Shown piece after piece: positions 15,018 through 23,902 of a stretch of DNA of 64,000 nt. Position 1 is the stretch's first letter, and each line of letters starts with the position of its first letter. The notes beneath the pieces are model-generated. The model was not told the DNA's origin, made no database searches, and saw nothing but the letters and a program-made list of their open reading frames with translations. The position numbers were made by a program, and so were the translations under genes. Source of the stretch: Fibrobacter sp. UWT2 (GTDB lineage: Bacteria; Fibrobacterota; Fibrobacteria; Fibrobacterales; Fibrobacteraceae); NCBI RefSeq assembly GCF_900142545.1, contig NZ_FRBF01000014.1:1-64000 (forward strand), written 5' to 3'.

Positions 15018-17090
15018 TTGCCCATTGGAGTTGTAACACTAGATGTCATGAAAAAGAACAACAGTGGCTACTACACCCCAGTAGAGGATTTTGATCTTGC
15101 TCGCGAGCGCAAAGCAGCAATTAGAAGTTTTGCTCCCGGCAATGAAATCATTGTCAAGGGCTGCCGTTTCCGCTCTCTAGGCATCCGCGTGAACTACCGG
15201 CAACGTTTCGGCGTACACATAGAAGGTTCCGATGTGGTAAAAAAGGTGTTCAAGTGCCCAAATTGCGGAACAGTCTATCCTAACGCAGTGTTAGGAGACA
15301 CATGTAAAAATTGCATTTCCATAGATACAGGGAACAACTTTGAACTTATTGCGCAGAACACCGTTGAGCCAGAAGCGTTCCTTTCCAACATCGCCACAAA
15401 GAAAAAAGGCGTTCGCAACCCGGTTCATATGCCATACAAGGTAAAAACCCAGGTTGACGGCACCATTGAGGAAACAAAGAAATCGGAATTCGCTTCAATG
15501 GATTATTTAGACGCCAGTAAAGTGCACACATTTAATGCCGGCCTTGGAGACGAAGGGTTCATCTATTGTTCTTCATGCTACGCCGTTTACCCAAAACAAA
15601 GGGGTAATGATTTATACAATGCAAGAATGAGATTTCCGGCACCGGCAAGAGATACATGCGCCCATTCCATGGTCAATGACCCGTTCTATCTCTATAGCCA
15701 ATTTTCGACAAATTCTCTATTTATAAAAATAGCTCCCGAATACAGAATAAGCAACGTCTTTACCGATCAGGTAAAAAACACTCTAGGCGTGGCATTAAAA
15801 TCAGCCATCGTCCAAGAGCTGGATATGGAAGAAAAAGAAATTGATTTCTGCTTACCCTCGCCCATGCAGGACTGCGACTTAATTCTTTTTGACACCAATG
15901 TTGGTGGAGCAGGATATATTAAGCGTATTGCGGATAATTTTGACCGAGTTTTTGCAGCAGCAGTCCAAAACGTTTTGCTAGGCAGTCCTGAACATCAAAA
16001 GAATTGTTCCGGAGCATGTTCTTGCTGCTTGGTTAGCTACAGTTCTCAATTCCTTTTCCAGAACGCAGAATCTGCACCAAATAGAATCGAGACCTTAAAG
16101 GCTCTTGAAGTCGATAAAATTGTAGAGAACGAGAAGTTCCTCAAATTCAAGGATTCCACCGCCAAACTTGGCTACAAAATCACAAACCGCGACAATGTAC
16201 AAAATCAAATAGCCAACCAGAACAACACTGTGGCTATATGCCTGGACACCCTTACGCTAGCATTCTTTGAAACAGAAATATGGCGGACGCTTAAAGAGCG
16301 CACCACAGGAGTCGAGTTCCTATTAACTCGGGTTCCAAACGAAGCTTCTATAGCAAATATAAAACGACTAATTGGTCTGTTCGGCGAAGACTGCATCAAA
16401 ACTGTTGAAACAGATGCTCGCTGCGGCATTTATATAAATAACGATACAATGTTCGGGCTTCTCGATTGGGATGCTCAAAATTTCCATCAAGTATACGATG
16501 ATGGAACAAATCAGGCAACATGGATTGAAGCAAGAAACGAAACTATCATACCGAAAAACGAATGGAAATTACCTGAAGCCAAAATTATGAGCAATTCGGG
16601 AGAAACAACAGAAATCATTGAAGACTACAAACTAGATCGGTTGGTCAATAAAGTTCTATCTAAATTTGTAGATATAAACAATTTCCCGCTGGACCTTTCC
16701 ACAGCTGTATCTTGGTCTTATGAGGACAGCTACGCCTTGAATAAAGATTGCGGCAAGCATTATAACGACTTTAAAAAAGAAGTTATAACAGCGATATTGA
16801 AATTCTTCAAGGCCCAGGATTTACTGAAAGATCGAGCAAGGGGAAGAATTGTATACTCTATGGAGTTTGATCCTCCAAAAATTTCTTTAGCCGATATTGC
16901 AGCAGAACAAAAAGGATTGCCACAAGCCGAGGCAAAAATAGTACTCCATGATAGGGCTTTCAGAATTAAATACCAAGACGGTTCTGTATTGTCCATATCA
17001 TTCGGAAAGGGTCTTTCCACATTTGACTACGACAATAGGAAATTTGTGAAGTATCCGGGACAACTCTCTTGGTACATAAATAAACCATAA
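15018..17090 (+). pseudogene. 5'-truncated DUF1998 helicase-type gene
   Basis: The 690 codons match the C-terminal part of large DEAD/DEAH helicases that end in DUF1998, such as those of Druantia- or DISARM-type systems. Seen: RKAAIRSFAPGNEIIVKG, a zinc knuckle CPNCGTVYPNAVLGDTCKNC, a second Cys cluster with CAHSM, then DUF1998 proper (ILFDTNVGGAGYIKRIADNF, CSGACSCCLVSYSSQF). No Walker motifs or helicase core are present. The reading frame stays helicase-like slightly upstream of the TTG at 15018 (FPSHGLPIGVVTLDV), then hits the McrB fragment. It could still be translated as a DUF1998-only protein, like DrmB, so loss of function is not certain. Confidence 0.75.
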
Positions 17091-17100
17091 GGAGTTTCTA

Positions 17101-19857
17101 ATGAGTTTCTTTAATTCTGAACAATCCTTTGAAGACATATTTTACAGTTATCTAAACAATGTCTCTGTTAAAGGTGAACTCTTTAGTTATGATGACGAAT
17201 TCCTAGAAGACGATGATTATTATACGCTTTTCAAAAAAATCGTTTCTGAAACACAACGATTTGGAAAATATAGTGAATTGAGAGGTTGCCACAACAGCCC
17301 TACATTCTTAAAATCTTTTCATAGATGTTTTGGAATATATTTACGAGAAGCAACCCTCCGTTACGCAACTTCTTTTAGCGAAGAAGGGTTATGGAGACCT
17401 TTGAATGAAGGTATAGAAAAAGATTTTTCACGCATCGGACTCAATCCTAATTTTTGGGGCAAAGGAAGTCGAAATCCCAGAACAGTACTAACCGGGGGCG
17501 TTGATTATGCCAATGGGCACAGCCTTTTCTATGCCATTTTCAATTCGTTCCGTTCAGAACACATTAGATATCGAAAAAAAGAGGAAAACGAATACACAAA
17601 ACATTTGCTGAAATTAGCAGTTCTACCACACAAATACAATCCCGTCGCAAATTACTTTGACGATGTCTTGCTGGCGTATAGATCAAACGCTATCGACCGA
17701 TACCTAGAAGAGCAAAATCGACAGGGTTTAGATATTCATCCAAAAACGAGAGAGCGATTAGCGGCTAAAATCCGAAATTTCTTCATCTTTGTAGATGATG
17801 CAAAACAAGATGGCATTGAACTTAGCGACATTCAAAATAGCATTTATACCAATTTTGGAGGCTGGCTGCAAAAAGCATATCATAATCAACAACAAGTTAG
17901 CAAGTCCCTGGCTGCAGAAAACAGCGAGTACGTCAGGGAATCAAGCCAGGTCAAATATCGTCTAATTCTCGGAACTCAAAATATTTTCCAATACCATATT
18001 CCAAAAATTCTAAGTTTGAAAAGTCTGTTTCCCGACATTCAGAATCTAAGAAATACATCCAGAATTGAAATAAGTGATGACGAGGATTATCTCTTTACCA
18101 TAGACAATAATTATGTGGATATTGACGAGGACATTTCAAACAAGAATAGAATCATCAACCAATTAATTGGCAAATCCAGTATTACTGTTGAATACAAAGA
18201 CACCAAATTCAATGTTCCTAACCCATGGTATATGGGAAATCGGTGGCATATACTAAACGAAGAAGGCGAAAAAACGGATGTATGGAATTGCGAAAAAAAC
18301 ATCTACCTAGTCATTCCTAGTTCCGATTCAATATCCACTTGCGAGATGAAATCGGACAACAACACATTGTCTACAAATTATTCTTTAGATGCAATGACAT
18401 CTGAAAAATCAGGAATGAACGTTTATAAGATTGAGAAAAATAATAATGCCGTAAACTTCGACAAGCTCTGCATTACCACTCAAAATGGCCTCCGCATTAT
18501 TATTGAAATTGAAAACCCATCTTATGTCCACCTATGCCACAAATTTGATGGTCGTCCACAATTTATCGCACAAAAAAACAAGCACAAAATCGCAATCGGC
18601 CGCATAGAATTCAGTCATCTTGACGAATTGGATACAAACCCAATGGAAGATGAATACAAAAAAGATTACTGCGTTGAAGTAAAAAAAGAATATGGCCGAT
18701 TAATAATAACGAATAAAAGCACAAGTGTTATTGAACTACCTGAAAAAAATTTCGGCAGAACAATCATCCCTGCCGTAACCCTACTCCCTGAAGGGACCGA
18801 CGTATGGATTGCACATGCAGAGGACCAAAATTCATTCCGCGGCTATCTGCAAGGAACAATTGACAACCTGTCACATGATTGGAATGACTCAAATATCGGT
18901 CTTTTGAAACAAAGTCTCGCCGTCAATATTGAACAAGGGCATGACTCTATTTGTTCAATACGTTTTGCTGAAAACGGAGAATCATTCAATTTGATTTCCC
19001 CATATTTAAAGGCAAACCTAAATATGCCTCTAGGTAAAACGCTCTATTCAAGAGATATCGCCCGCAACAACAATCCCTTTGACGGTTTTATACCTAGCGA
19101 GGCCTCATATTATTTTAAATGGACTGAATGTGAACGTGTACTTGAAGCGACAATTCCGCTATACTATAAAATTTCTGTGTACCATTGCTACGAAAAGCTA
19201 GGAATAAATGGTGCAGAATGTACCTTCGGATGGGCATACGAGGGGACCCGTTTCTGTTATTCGTTTAAACAAAATCCCGATTACACTGGTTGCGTCTCAC
19301 GCCCAGAAAACTTTTATGATTATTCCAAGGAGGAGCTGAAAGCGTATTTTGGAAAGCTTCTTGGCATAGTAAAAGAAATAACTGATACATACTACATACC
19401 ACGACCTGGAAAAAAAACAAATCGTAATCCTTTGGAAATTGTGGAAGTAGAACCGACAAAATTAGGTGATTGTGTTTATTACCTATACAAAGCCTGGGAG
19501 GGATTCTACAAAGAAAGACTTCCTCAAGATGCCTTTGTTGAACTTGAAGAATATGTAAAAGAAGTTGCTAGAGTTTTCTTAAATGTTGACGTTGAACACG
19601 TTGCACCTATGGAAATTGAACTAACCGAACACATCCGAGATACCATTGCAAAACTTCCCGACCCCGATTATTTCAAAGAATGCGAAAGAGAAAAAAGAAA
19701 AGAATATTTGCAAATGTATAATTACACTCACAATCCGCATTTCCAACGAGCGCTAAAATTAAAGCCAACAAAATTTAAAGAAATAATATGGCTTTTAAAC
19801 AAAGATGATTTGAAAAAGGCTATTAGCAATCTATACGATGTAGAAATCAGAAAATAA
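17101..19857 (+). CDS. Large uncharacterised partner of the DUF1998 protein
   Basis: A 918-residue protein that I cannot assign. The N-terminal 250 residues are helical and contain GRNPRTVLTGGVDYANGHS-like sequence near residue 140. The middle (about 290-620) is rich in beta strands. The C-terminal 200 residues are charged and helical, ending NKDDLKKAISNLYDVEIRK. AAGGAG lies 5 nt before the ATG and only 10 bp separate it from the DUF1998 gene, so the two form one operon. By position it could be the companion of a Druantia- or DISARM-like helicase. It has low GC content, like its neighbours, and no membrane segment. Confidence 0.7.
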   Translation: MSFFNSEQSFEDIFYSYLNNVSVKGELFSYDDEFLEDDDYYTLFKKIVSETQRFGKYSELRGCHNSPTFLKSFHRCFGIYLREATLRYATSFSEEGLWRPLNEGIEKDFSRIGLNPNFWGKGSRNPRTVLTGGVDYANGHSLFYAIFNSFRSEHIRYRKKEENEYTKHLLKLAVLPHKYNPVANYFDDVLLAYRSNAIDRYLEEQNRQGLDIHPKTRERLAAKIRNFFIFVDDAKQDGIELSDIQNSIYTNFGGWLQKAYHNQQQVSKSLAAENSEYVRESSQVKYRLILGTQNIFQYHIPKILSLKSLFPDIQNLRNTSRIEISDDEDYLFTIDNNYVDIDEDISNKNRIINQLIGKSSITVEYKDTKFNVPNPWYMGNRWHILNEEGEKTDVWNCEKNIYLVIPSSDSISTCEMKSDNNTLSTNYSLDAMTSEKSGMNVYKIEKNNNAVNFDKLCITTQNGLRIIIEIENPSYVHLCHKFDGRPQFIAQKNKHKIAIGRIEFSHLDELDTNPMEDEYKKDYCVEVKKEYGRLIITNKSTSVIELPEKNFGRTIIPAVTLLPEGTDVWIAHAEDQNSFRGYLQGTIDNLSHDWNDSNIGLLKQSLAVNIEQGHDSICSIRFAENGESFNLISPYLKANLNMPLGKTLYSRDIARNNNPFDGFIPSEASYYFKWTECERVLEATIPLYYKISVYHCYEKLGINGAECTFGWAYEGTRFCYSFKQNPDYTGCVSRPENFYDYSKEELKAYFGKLLGIVKEITDTYYIPRPGKKTNRNPLEIVEVEPTKLGDCVYYLYKAWEGFYKERLPQDAFVELEEYVKEVARVFLNVDVEHVAPMEIELTEHIRDTIAKLPDPDYFKECEREKRKEYLQMYNYTHNPHFQRALKLKPTKFKEIIWLLNKDDLKKAISNLYDVEIRK

Positions 19858-19864
19858 ATTATTA

Positions 19865-19888
19865 AAGGCGGCTTATCGGCCGCCTTCA
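19865..19888. terminator. Bidirectional terminator between convergent genes
   Basis: AAGGCGGC and GCCGCCTT arms around TTATCG, in the 39-bp gap between the 918-residue protein gene and the retropepsin-like gene. Confidence 0.75.
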
Positions 19889-19896
19889 TTGTTTTC

Positions 19897-20559
19897 CTAT
19901 CTTCCAAGAATCATCTTTTTACCAGGCAAATCAATCAACACCTGGTATTTTTTGTACAAGCCCACACCGATAACGCCATCGGCGCCAACAGCCCGAACAT
20001 GGGGTTCTACGTCTGCGGGCTGAACGCCGAAAGGCACATCTAACGTTTCTTCTCCGACTTTTACGGGAAGCTCGTAACGCTTAACGGTGTACTTGCCCAA
20101 ATTCGGGTGGAAATCTTCAATCGTATCGAAGTACGTCCCCGTCTCGGCAATAGGCTTGCTCATATAGTCCGTAATAGACGCACCTGTATCAAAGACCATG
20201 CCACGGTCCATACCACCAATATTGGCAGTGAACACAATGCGACCGGGAACATTCTTCAGGTCGAACTCCGCAACAGGATTTTCTACCGAAAGGGCCTCGT
20301 TTGCATCGGCCACGATGACTTTTGCATTCTTGTAGTCAAACAAGACCTTGTGATTGCAGAAATATTCCAGGCCACGGAATTCGTCAATGTCGGGCGACAC
20401 ATTACTACGCGCAGAATCAAGAGCCTCGCAACCGCCATGGATGCGGTTCTTGTTCTCTTCAGTAATTACGAGTGGACATCCGGTATCTACCAGAACCTTG
20501 CGACCGTTGTCGTTGATTACGAAATGATCACGGATAATGTCAGCCTGGAAAGTTCTCAT
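19897..20559 (-). CDS. Retropepsin-like aspartyl protease family protein
   Basis: A 220-residue soluble protein with two DTG triads, VLVDTGCPLVI near residue 25 and MVFDTGASITDY near residue 130, each followed by a hydrophobic strand. It also has VGADGVIGVGLYKKYQVLIDL near the end. This fits a duplicated pepsin/retropepsin fold in one chain. No signal peptide is seen, so it probably acts in the cytoplasm; substrate unknown. GGAG lies 6 nt before the ATG. It is transcribed alone, divergent from the second DUF1016 gene. Confidence 0.7.
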   Translation of the reverse strand: MRTFQADIIRDHFVINDNGRKVLVDTGCPLVITEENKNRIHGGCEALDSARSNVSPDIDEFRGLEYFCNHKVLFDYKNAKVIVADANEALSVENPVAEFDLKNVPGRIVFTANIGGMDRGMVFDTGASITDYMSKPIAETGTYFDTIEDFHPNLGKYTVKRYELPVKVGEETLDVPFGVQPADVEPHVRAVGADGVIGVGLYKKYQVLIDLPGKKMILGR

Positions 20560-20738
20560 CTGCGTCTCCTTTTTTAGGGTGATTGTACCGTAATATCGCT
20601 TTTTGTCAGTTCAATGTAAAGAGAAAAATCTTTTTACAACGAAAATGGTCTCCACTAGCCCGAAAAAAGCGTGTATATATAAAGATAGGGACAGTCTCTA
20701 TTCGCCCAACGGGGGCGTTCCCGCTTTATGGAAAAAAA

Positions 20739-21899
20739 ATGACCCCAAGAATAGTAAGGTCGCACGATGTTCATGTTGATTCTGATTACTCCAAGTGGAT
20801 TGCCGAGCTTAAGCAACGGTATCGCTCGGCGCAAGTGAAGGCTGCCGTCAGGGTAAACACCGAAAAATTGCAGTTTAACTGGTCGCTAGGGCAAGATTTG
20901 GTCCACAAAAAGGCAGAAGAACGCTGGGGCGCGGGTGTCGTGGAGCAACTCAGCCTTGATTTGCGACGAGAATTCCCCGATACGGACGGATTTTCCGTGT
21001 CAAATCTTTGGTATATGAAGAAATGGTACTGTTTCTACACGCAAAAAGGTAATTCGACCAACTTTAATCAAGCTAATGACGAAAAACTCCAACGGCCCGT
21101 TGGAGAATTAGCCATGGGTAAATTCATGCGGTTTGAAAGTGTTCTGCCAACCATATTTACTAGTGTCCCTTGGGGGCAACATATAGATATTATAACCAAA
21201 TGTCGCAGTGTAGAGGAAGCTCTTTTCTACATAAAGCAGGTAGTCGAAAAAGGGTTAAGTCGCCCAGCCCTTCAAAACTGCATCAAGGCTGATCTTTACA
21301 GTCACCAAGGCAAGATTGTCAATAATTTTTCCGAAAATCTTCCCGAATTGCAAAGCAAATTGGTTCAAGAGGTGCTGAAAGAAAACTACGATTTCGGCTT
21401 TGCAACCGTAAGTCACGAGATTTATGACGAGGCAGAATTAGAAAATGCCCTGACGCAGAACGTCACTGAACTTTTGCTCGAAATGGGAACAGGTTTTGCT
21501 TTTATAGCGCGACAGAAAGAAATTATCGTAGGCAATCACAGTCGCAAGCTCGACCTGCTTTTTTACCATATCCGCTTGCGTTGCTTTGTCGTTTGCGAAT
21601 TGAAGGTAGTGCCATTCGAACCAGAATTCATCGGCAAGCTGAATTTCTACGTGAACGCGGTGGACAACTTGATGAAAGCCCCCGAAGACAACCCGACTAT
21701 CGGGCTGCTGATTTGCTCCAACATGGATTCGACCGATGTAAGGTGGTCTTTCCGAGGACTAGGTACGCCAATGGGAGTCGCCACATACAACAACATCCGC
21801 ATCAAGGATATGCTGCCCTCGAAGGAATTACTGATTGAACGCATGCATCAGGCACAAAAGGAGGTGCGCGCCACAAAGCGGATGATTCGAAAAAAATAG
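20739..21899 (+). CDS. Second DUF1016 (YhcG-type) nuclease
   Basis: A 386-residue relative of the gene at 5319-6449. The N-terminal part has SDYSKWIAELKQRYRSAQ and ERWGAGVVEQLSLDLRREFP; SVPWGQHIDIITKCRSVEEA opens the second half. The C-terminal nuclease has RKLDLLFYHIRLRCFVVCELK (D, then ExK). The linker just before SVPWGQ includes LQRPVGELAMG, encoded by a perfect 19-base palindrome (21087-21105). The ATG at 20739 is chosen as the first that gives a normal DUF1016 N-terminus; the upstream open frame reads as leader sequence. The leader contains the hairpin GCCCAACGGGGGC just before the gene, but not the shared leader family. Confidence 0.85.
   Translation: MTPRIVRSHDVHVDSDYSKWIAELKQRYRSAQVKAAVRVNTEKLQFNWSLGQDLVHKKAEERWGAGVVEQLSLDLRREFPDTDGFSVSNLWYMKKWYCFYTQKGNSTNFNQANDEKLQRPVGELAMGKFMRFESVLPTIFTSVPWGQHIDIITKCRSVEEALFYIKQVVEKGLSRPALQNCIKADLYSHQGKIVNNFSENLPELQSKLVQEVLKENYDFGFATVSHEIYDEAELENALTQNVTELLLEMGTGFAFIARQKEIIVGNHSRKLDLLFYHIRLRCFVVCELKVVPFEPEFIGKLNFYVNAVDNLMKAPEDNPTIGLLICSNMDSTDVRWSFRGLGTPMGVATYNNIRIKDMLPSKELLIERMHQAQKEVRATKRMIRKK
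21087..21105. repeat. Palindrome in the linker of the second DUF1016 gene
   Basis: CTCCAACGG-C-CCGTTGGAG, perfect nine-base arms. It is in frame and sits at the same inter-domain position as the NRPPMA inserts of the first DUF1016 gene, but its sequence is unrelated to theirs. Confidence 0.8.
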
Positions 21900-21900
21900 C

Positions 21901-22515
21901 CTACGCCGCCATGAGCTGGCGGAATTCTTCGTCCAGGCCTTCTTCTTTCAGCAACTTGAGCATTTTCTTGTGCAGGACTCCCGTGTTGGCACGGGTGCAG
22001 CCAATCTTTTCGGCCACCTTGGCGTCGGAGCAGTCATAACCTCTGACTGCAGACTGCAACATTGCCTTGAAAATAGCGCTCTCCTCGACAGACTTGGGCT
22101 TGGACGAGCGGCCCTTTTCGTCGTCATCGGCCACACCGTTCGGATCAAAAACATCGACCCGTTTGCACCTCTTGGAGTTCTTGCGCTTGTCATCTTGCAT
22201 AAGCCAGCCGCTCTTCTGGCTGGTGTATGCCAAAAACGGGACTCCGAAGCTGGGATCAAAAGAGTCCACCCATTCCCTGAAGGCGATGTAGGCCTTGTCG
22301 AAAATATCGTCGTTACGCTTTTCGGGGGTCATGTCATGGTATTCACGGTCCGAATCGACCTTGTAGGAATTCTTGAGCATGACGCCGGAAATTTGCTCCC
22401 CGCAAATGTCCCAAAGGTCATTTACCGCCTGCTGGCGGATGTCTGCATTGGCGCCGTACTTGGCGAGGGTTACGAGGTTGGCGATCTGGGTGGCTTGGCG
22501 GTTGTTGTGCTTCAT
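21901..22515 (-). CDS. Sigma-70-like factor
   Basis: A 204-residue protein that looks like a small sigma factor. FDKAYIAFREWVDSFDPSFG and VPFLAYTSQKSGWLMQDDKR resemble sigma region 2 (compare the common AFxxFDPSRG-type sequence and the following strand-opening helix). SDAKVAEKIGCTRANTGVLH near residue 165 resembles the helix-turn-helix of region 4. If correct, it would direct RNA polymerase to a small set of promoters. AAGGAG lies 7 nt before the ATG but can pair with CTCC just upstream. A terminator-like hairpin with eight T residues lies between the promoter region and the ribosome site. It ends 1 bp from the stop of the convergent DUF1016 gene. Confidence 0.6.
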   Translation of the reverse strand: MKHNNRQATQIANLVTLAKYGANADIRQQAVNDLWDICGEQISGVMLKNSYKVDSDREYHDMTPEKRNDDIFDKAYIAFREWVDSFDPSFGVPFLAYTSQKSGWLMQDDKRKNSKRCKRVDVFDPNGVADDDEKGRSSKPKSVEESAIFKAMLQSAVRGYDCSDAKVAEKIGCTRANTGVLHKKMLKLLKEEGLDEEFRQLMAA

Positions 22516-22551
22516 GAGCAGCTCCTTTTGGAGGTGGGTTGGCAGAAAGAC

Positions 22552-22602
22552 AAAAAAAAGAGCCCCTTGATTTAATCCATTTCATTAAATCAAAAGGCTC
22601 TT
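22552..22602 (-). terminator. Long hairpin with T8 in the sigma-like gene leader
   Basis: Minus strand: AAGAGCC...TTGATTTAAT and ATTAAATCAA...GGGGCTCTT arms around a seven-base loop, followed by eight T residues. It lies about 40 bp before the start of the sigma-like gene on the same strand, so it is either the terminator of the upstream 142-residue gene or an attenuator. Confidence 0.75.
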
Positions 22603-22767
22603 AAAGTCTTTCTATGTATTAAATGTTAAAACTGGCGTTTTTAGTTAAAAATCAGCATTTTTTACACCTCTAAGATATCCTTCCCGACCTGTCCCGACGG
22701 GTTTAAAAACAGTTTTTGCACCTTTAAGATAATCGTCTGGGTCAGCCCCGGCTGGTTCCAATCAGTC
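22603..22767 (-). promoter_or_regulatory. Region with repeated TATCTTARAGGTGYAAAAA
   Basis: On the minus strand ATCTTAAAGGTGCAAAAACTG and, about 60 nt on, ATCTTAGAGGTGTAAAAAATG are direct repeats. The second ends in an ATG that opens a five-codon frame (MLIFN) with GAGGTG before it. Further on lie TTTTTAGTTAAAAA and GTTTTAAC repeats near the presumed promoter. Nothing longer is coded here. Confidence 0.4.
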
Positions 22768-23196
22768 TCACAGCTCTTCTATCTCTTCTTCCACATCGAT
22801 TTCGGGCACCTTGACTTTGGCGAGGTCCTTCCCCACCGTTTTCTTGATGAACTTGTCAACATCTTCCCAGCTGGCACGCATCAGGTAAACAAGGTAGAGC
22901 ACTCCGTCAAAGCACTCGATTTTGTCACCTATTTCCAAGAGGCCGTCATAGTTTTCGCCTTCGTAGAGCAGGTTATCCTGCAGTTTTTCAAAGGCATCGT
23001 CTTCTTCGCCCATCAGCACGTCCAAAACAGAATGGTCCGTCTTGAATACCGTAGGCATACCTTCGCATTCCGAGATGCTAAAGAAAAAGCTTTCGCCCGA
23101 TTTCGGCTTCAGTTCGACTTCGCCCACGAATATGGGAATGTCCGGGCCACCGCTAATCTGTTCAATGCGGGCGTTCATGATTTTCACCTTTTCCAT
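22768..23196 (-). CDS. Acidic hypothetical protein
   Basis: A 142-residue acidic protein I do not recognise. It has a beta-rich N-terminal half (KIMNARIEQISGGPDIPIFV, ESFFFSISECEG), a charged middle and a helical C-terminal end rich in Glu. No signal peptide or membrane segment. AAGGAG seven bases before the ATG supports translation. It lies upstream of the sigma-like gene on the same strand and may share regulation with it. Confidence 0.6.
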   Translation of the reverse strand: MEKVKIMNARIEQISGGPDIPIFVGEVELKPKSGESFFFSISECEGMPTVFKTDHSVLDVLMGEEDDAFEKLQDNLLYEGENYDGLLEIGDKIECFDGVLYLVYLMRASWEDVDKFIKKTVGKDLAKVKVPEIDVEEEIEEL

Positions 23197-23302
23197 AGCG
23201 TCTCTCCTTAAAAGGTTGTGCTCGTTCCGAGCGGTTCTATGGGTATATCGCTTTTAAAAAACGAAATGTCAATTTCGGGCGCCACCGACGAAAAAATCGG
23301 GG

Positions 23303-23500
23303 CTACGGCAGACGAACTAGCCCTGTTCGAAATGGAGGAGGAAGGGGGTTGACAGGTGGCGTTTGAGGATCAATAATCCCGATTTTAATGTTACGGAAAT
23401 CAGTAACATTAGTCTCAAGGCCGCTGAACAGGCTCAATTGGGCTGGTCCGTGCGCCGCGAGCGTGGCAAACGCAATTACGATAATGTTCATAATGTGCAT
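23303..23500 (-). CDS. Small hypothetical protein
   Basis: A 65-codon frame starting MHIMNIIVIAFATLAAHG, with a short hydrophobic stretch and a proline-rich end (PPVNPLPPPF). GGAGG lies seven bases before the ATG, a good ribosome site. It is 44 bp downstream of another small gene on the same strand. The size and hydrophobic start would fit a small membrane or exported peptide, but no family is recognised. Confidence 0.4.
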   Translation of the reverse strand: MHIMNIIVIAFATLAAHGPAQLSLFSGLETNVTDFRNIKIGIIDPQTPPVNPLPPPFRTGLVRLP

Positions 23501-23544
23501 ATGTATGCCTCCTGTTTTGATTGTTGATAATTTGTGATTTGTCC

Positions 23545-23709
23545 TTAAATCCCTCTATGGAAATGATTGCTATTTACAATAATCCCATACTTGCGCGTCT
23601 TTTCGGCCCAGACGCACATGATCCCGCGGATCAGAGCCTTCAACTCGGGCAGCTCCCTACGGGACTGATCAAGAACGAACTGCTTTTCCATGATTTCTTC
23701 GATTGTCAT
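23545..23709 (-). CDS. Small hypothetical protein
   Basis: A 54-residue protein starting MTIEEIMEKQFVLDQSRREL, mostly helical, with a C-terminal VWAEKTRKYGIIVNSN. AAGGAG lies seven bases before the ATG at 23709; a longer in-frame start would reach 23835 but has no ribosome site and no credible N-terminus. It precedes the 65-residue frame and the two may form one small operon. Function unknown. Confidence 0.45.
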   Translation of the reverse strand: MTIEEIMEKQFVLDQSRRELPELKALIRGIMCVWAEKTRKYGIIVNSNHFHRGI

Positions 23710-23821
23710 TTTAGTCTCCTTGTTTGGTGGTTTGTTTCGTACCCTCCCTGTATAGACCTGCTTGCGACCGTCCGCACCTGTGGCGTCCTCCCCCGACAGG
23801 CTCGGTGGTGCGCGACTTCTC

Positions 23822-23850
23822 TTGACAAGGACCACGCGAGGATGTATATT
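23822..23850 (+). promoter_or_regulatory. Consensus promoter of the FISUMP gene
   Basis: TTGACA and TATATT with 17 nt between, a full -35 match and a near-full -10 match. The ATG lies about 46 nt after the expected start, with AAGGAAG before it. Confidence 0.75.
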
Positions 23851-23902
23851 TAGTGAACAAGTGTGCAGACTCTATATTACGTGTTTTTTTAAGGAAGCTT
23901 TT

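Noticed and set aside
15018-17090. Stand-alone DrmB of a DISARM system
   Set aside because: The upstream in-frame sequence continues like a helicase linker, and no drmA, drmC or methylase gene is nearby. A truncated helicase fits better, though not with certainty.
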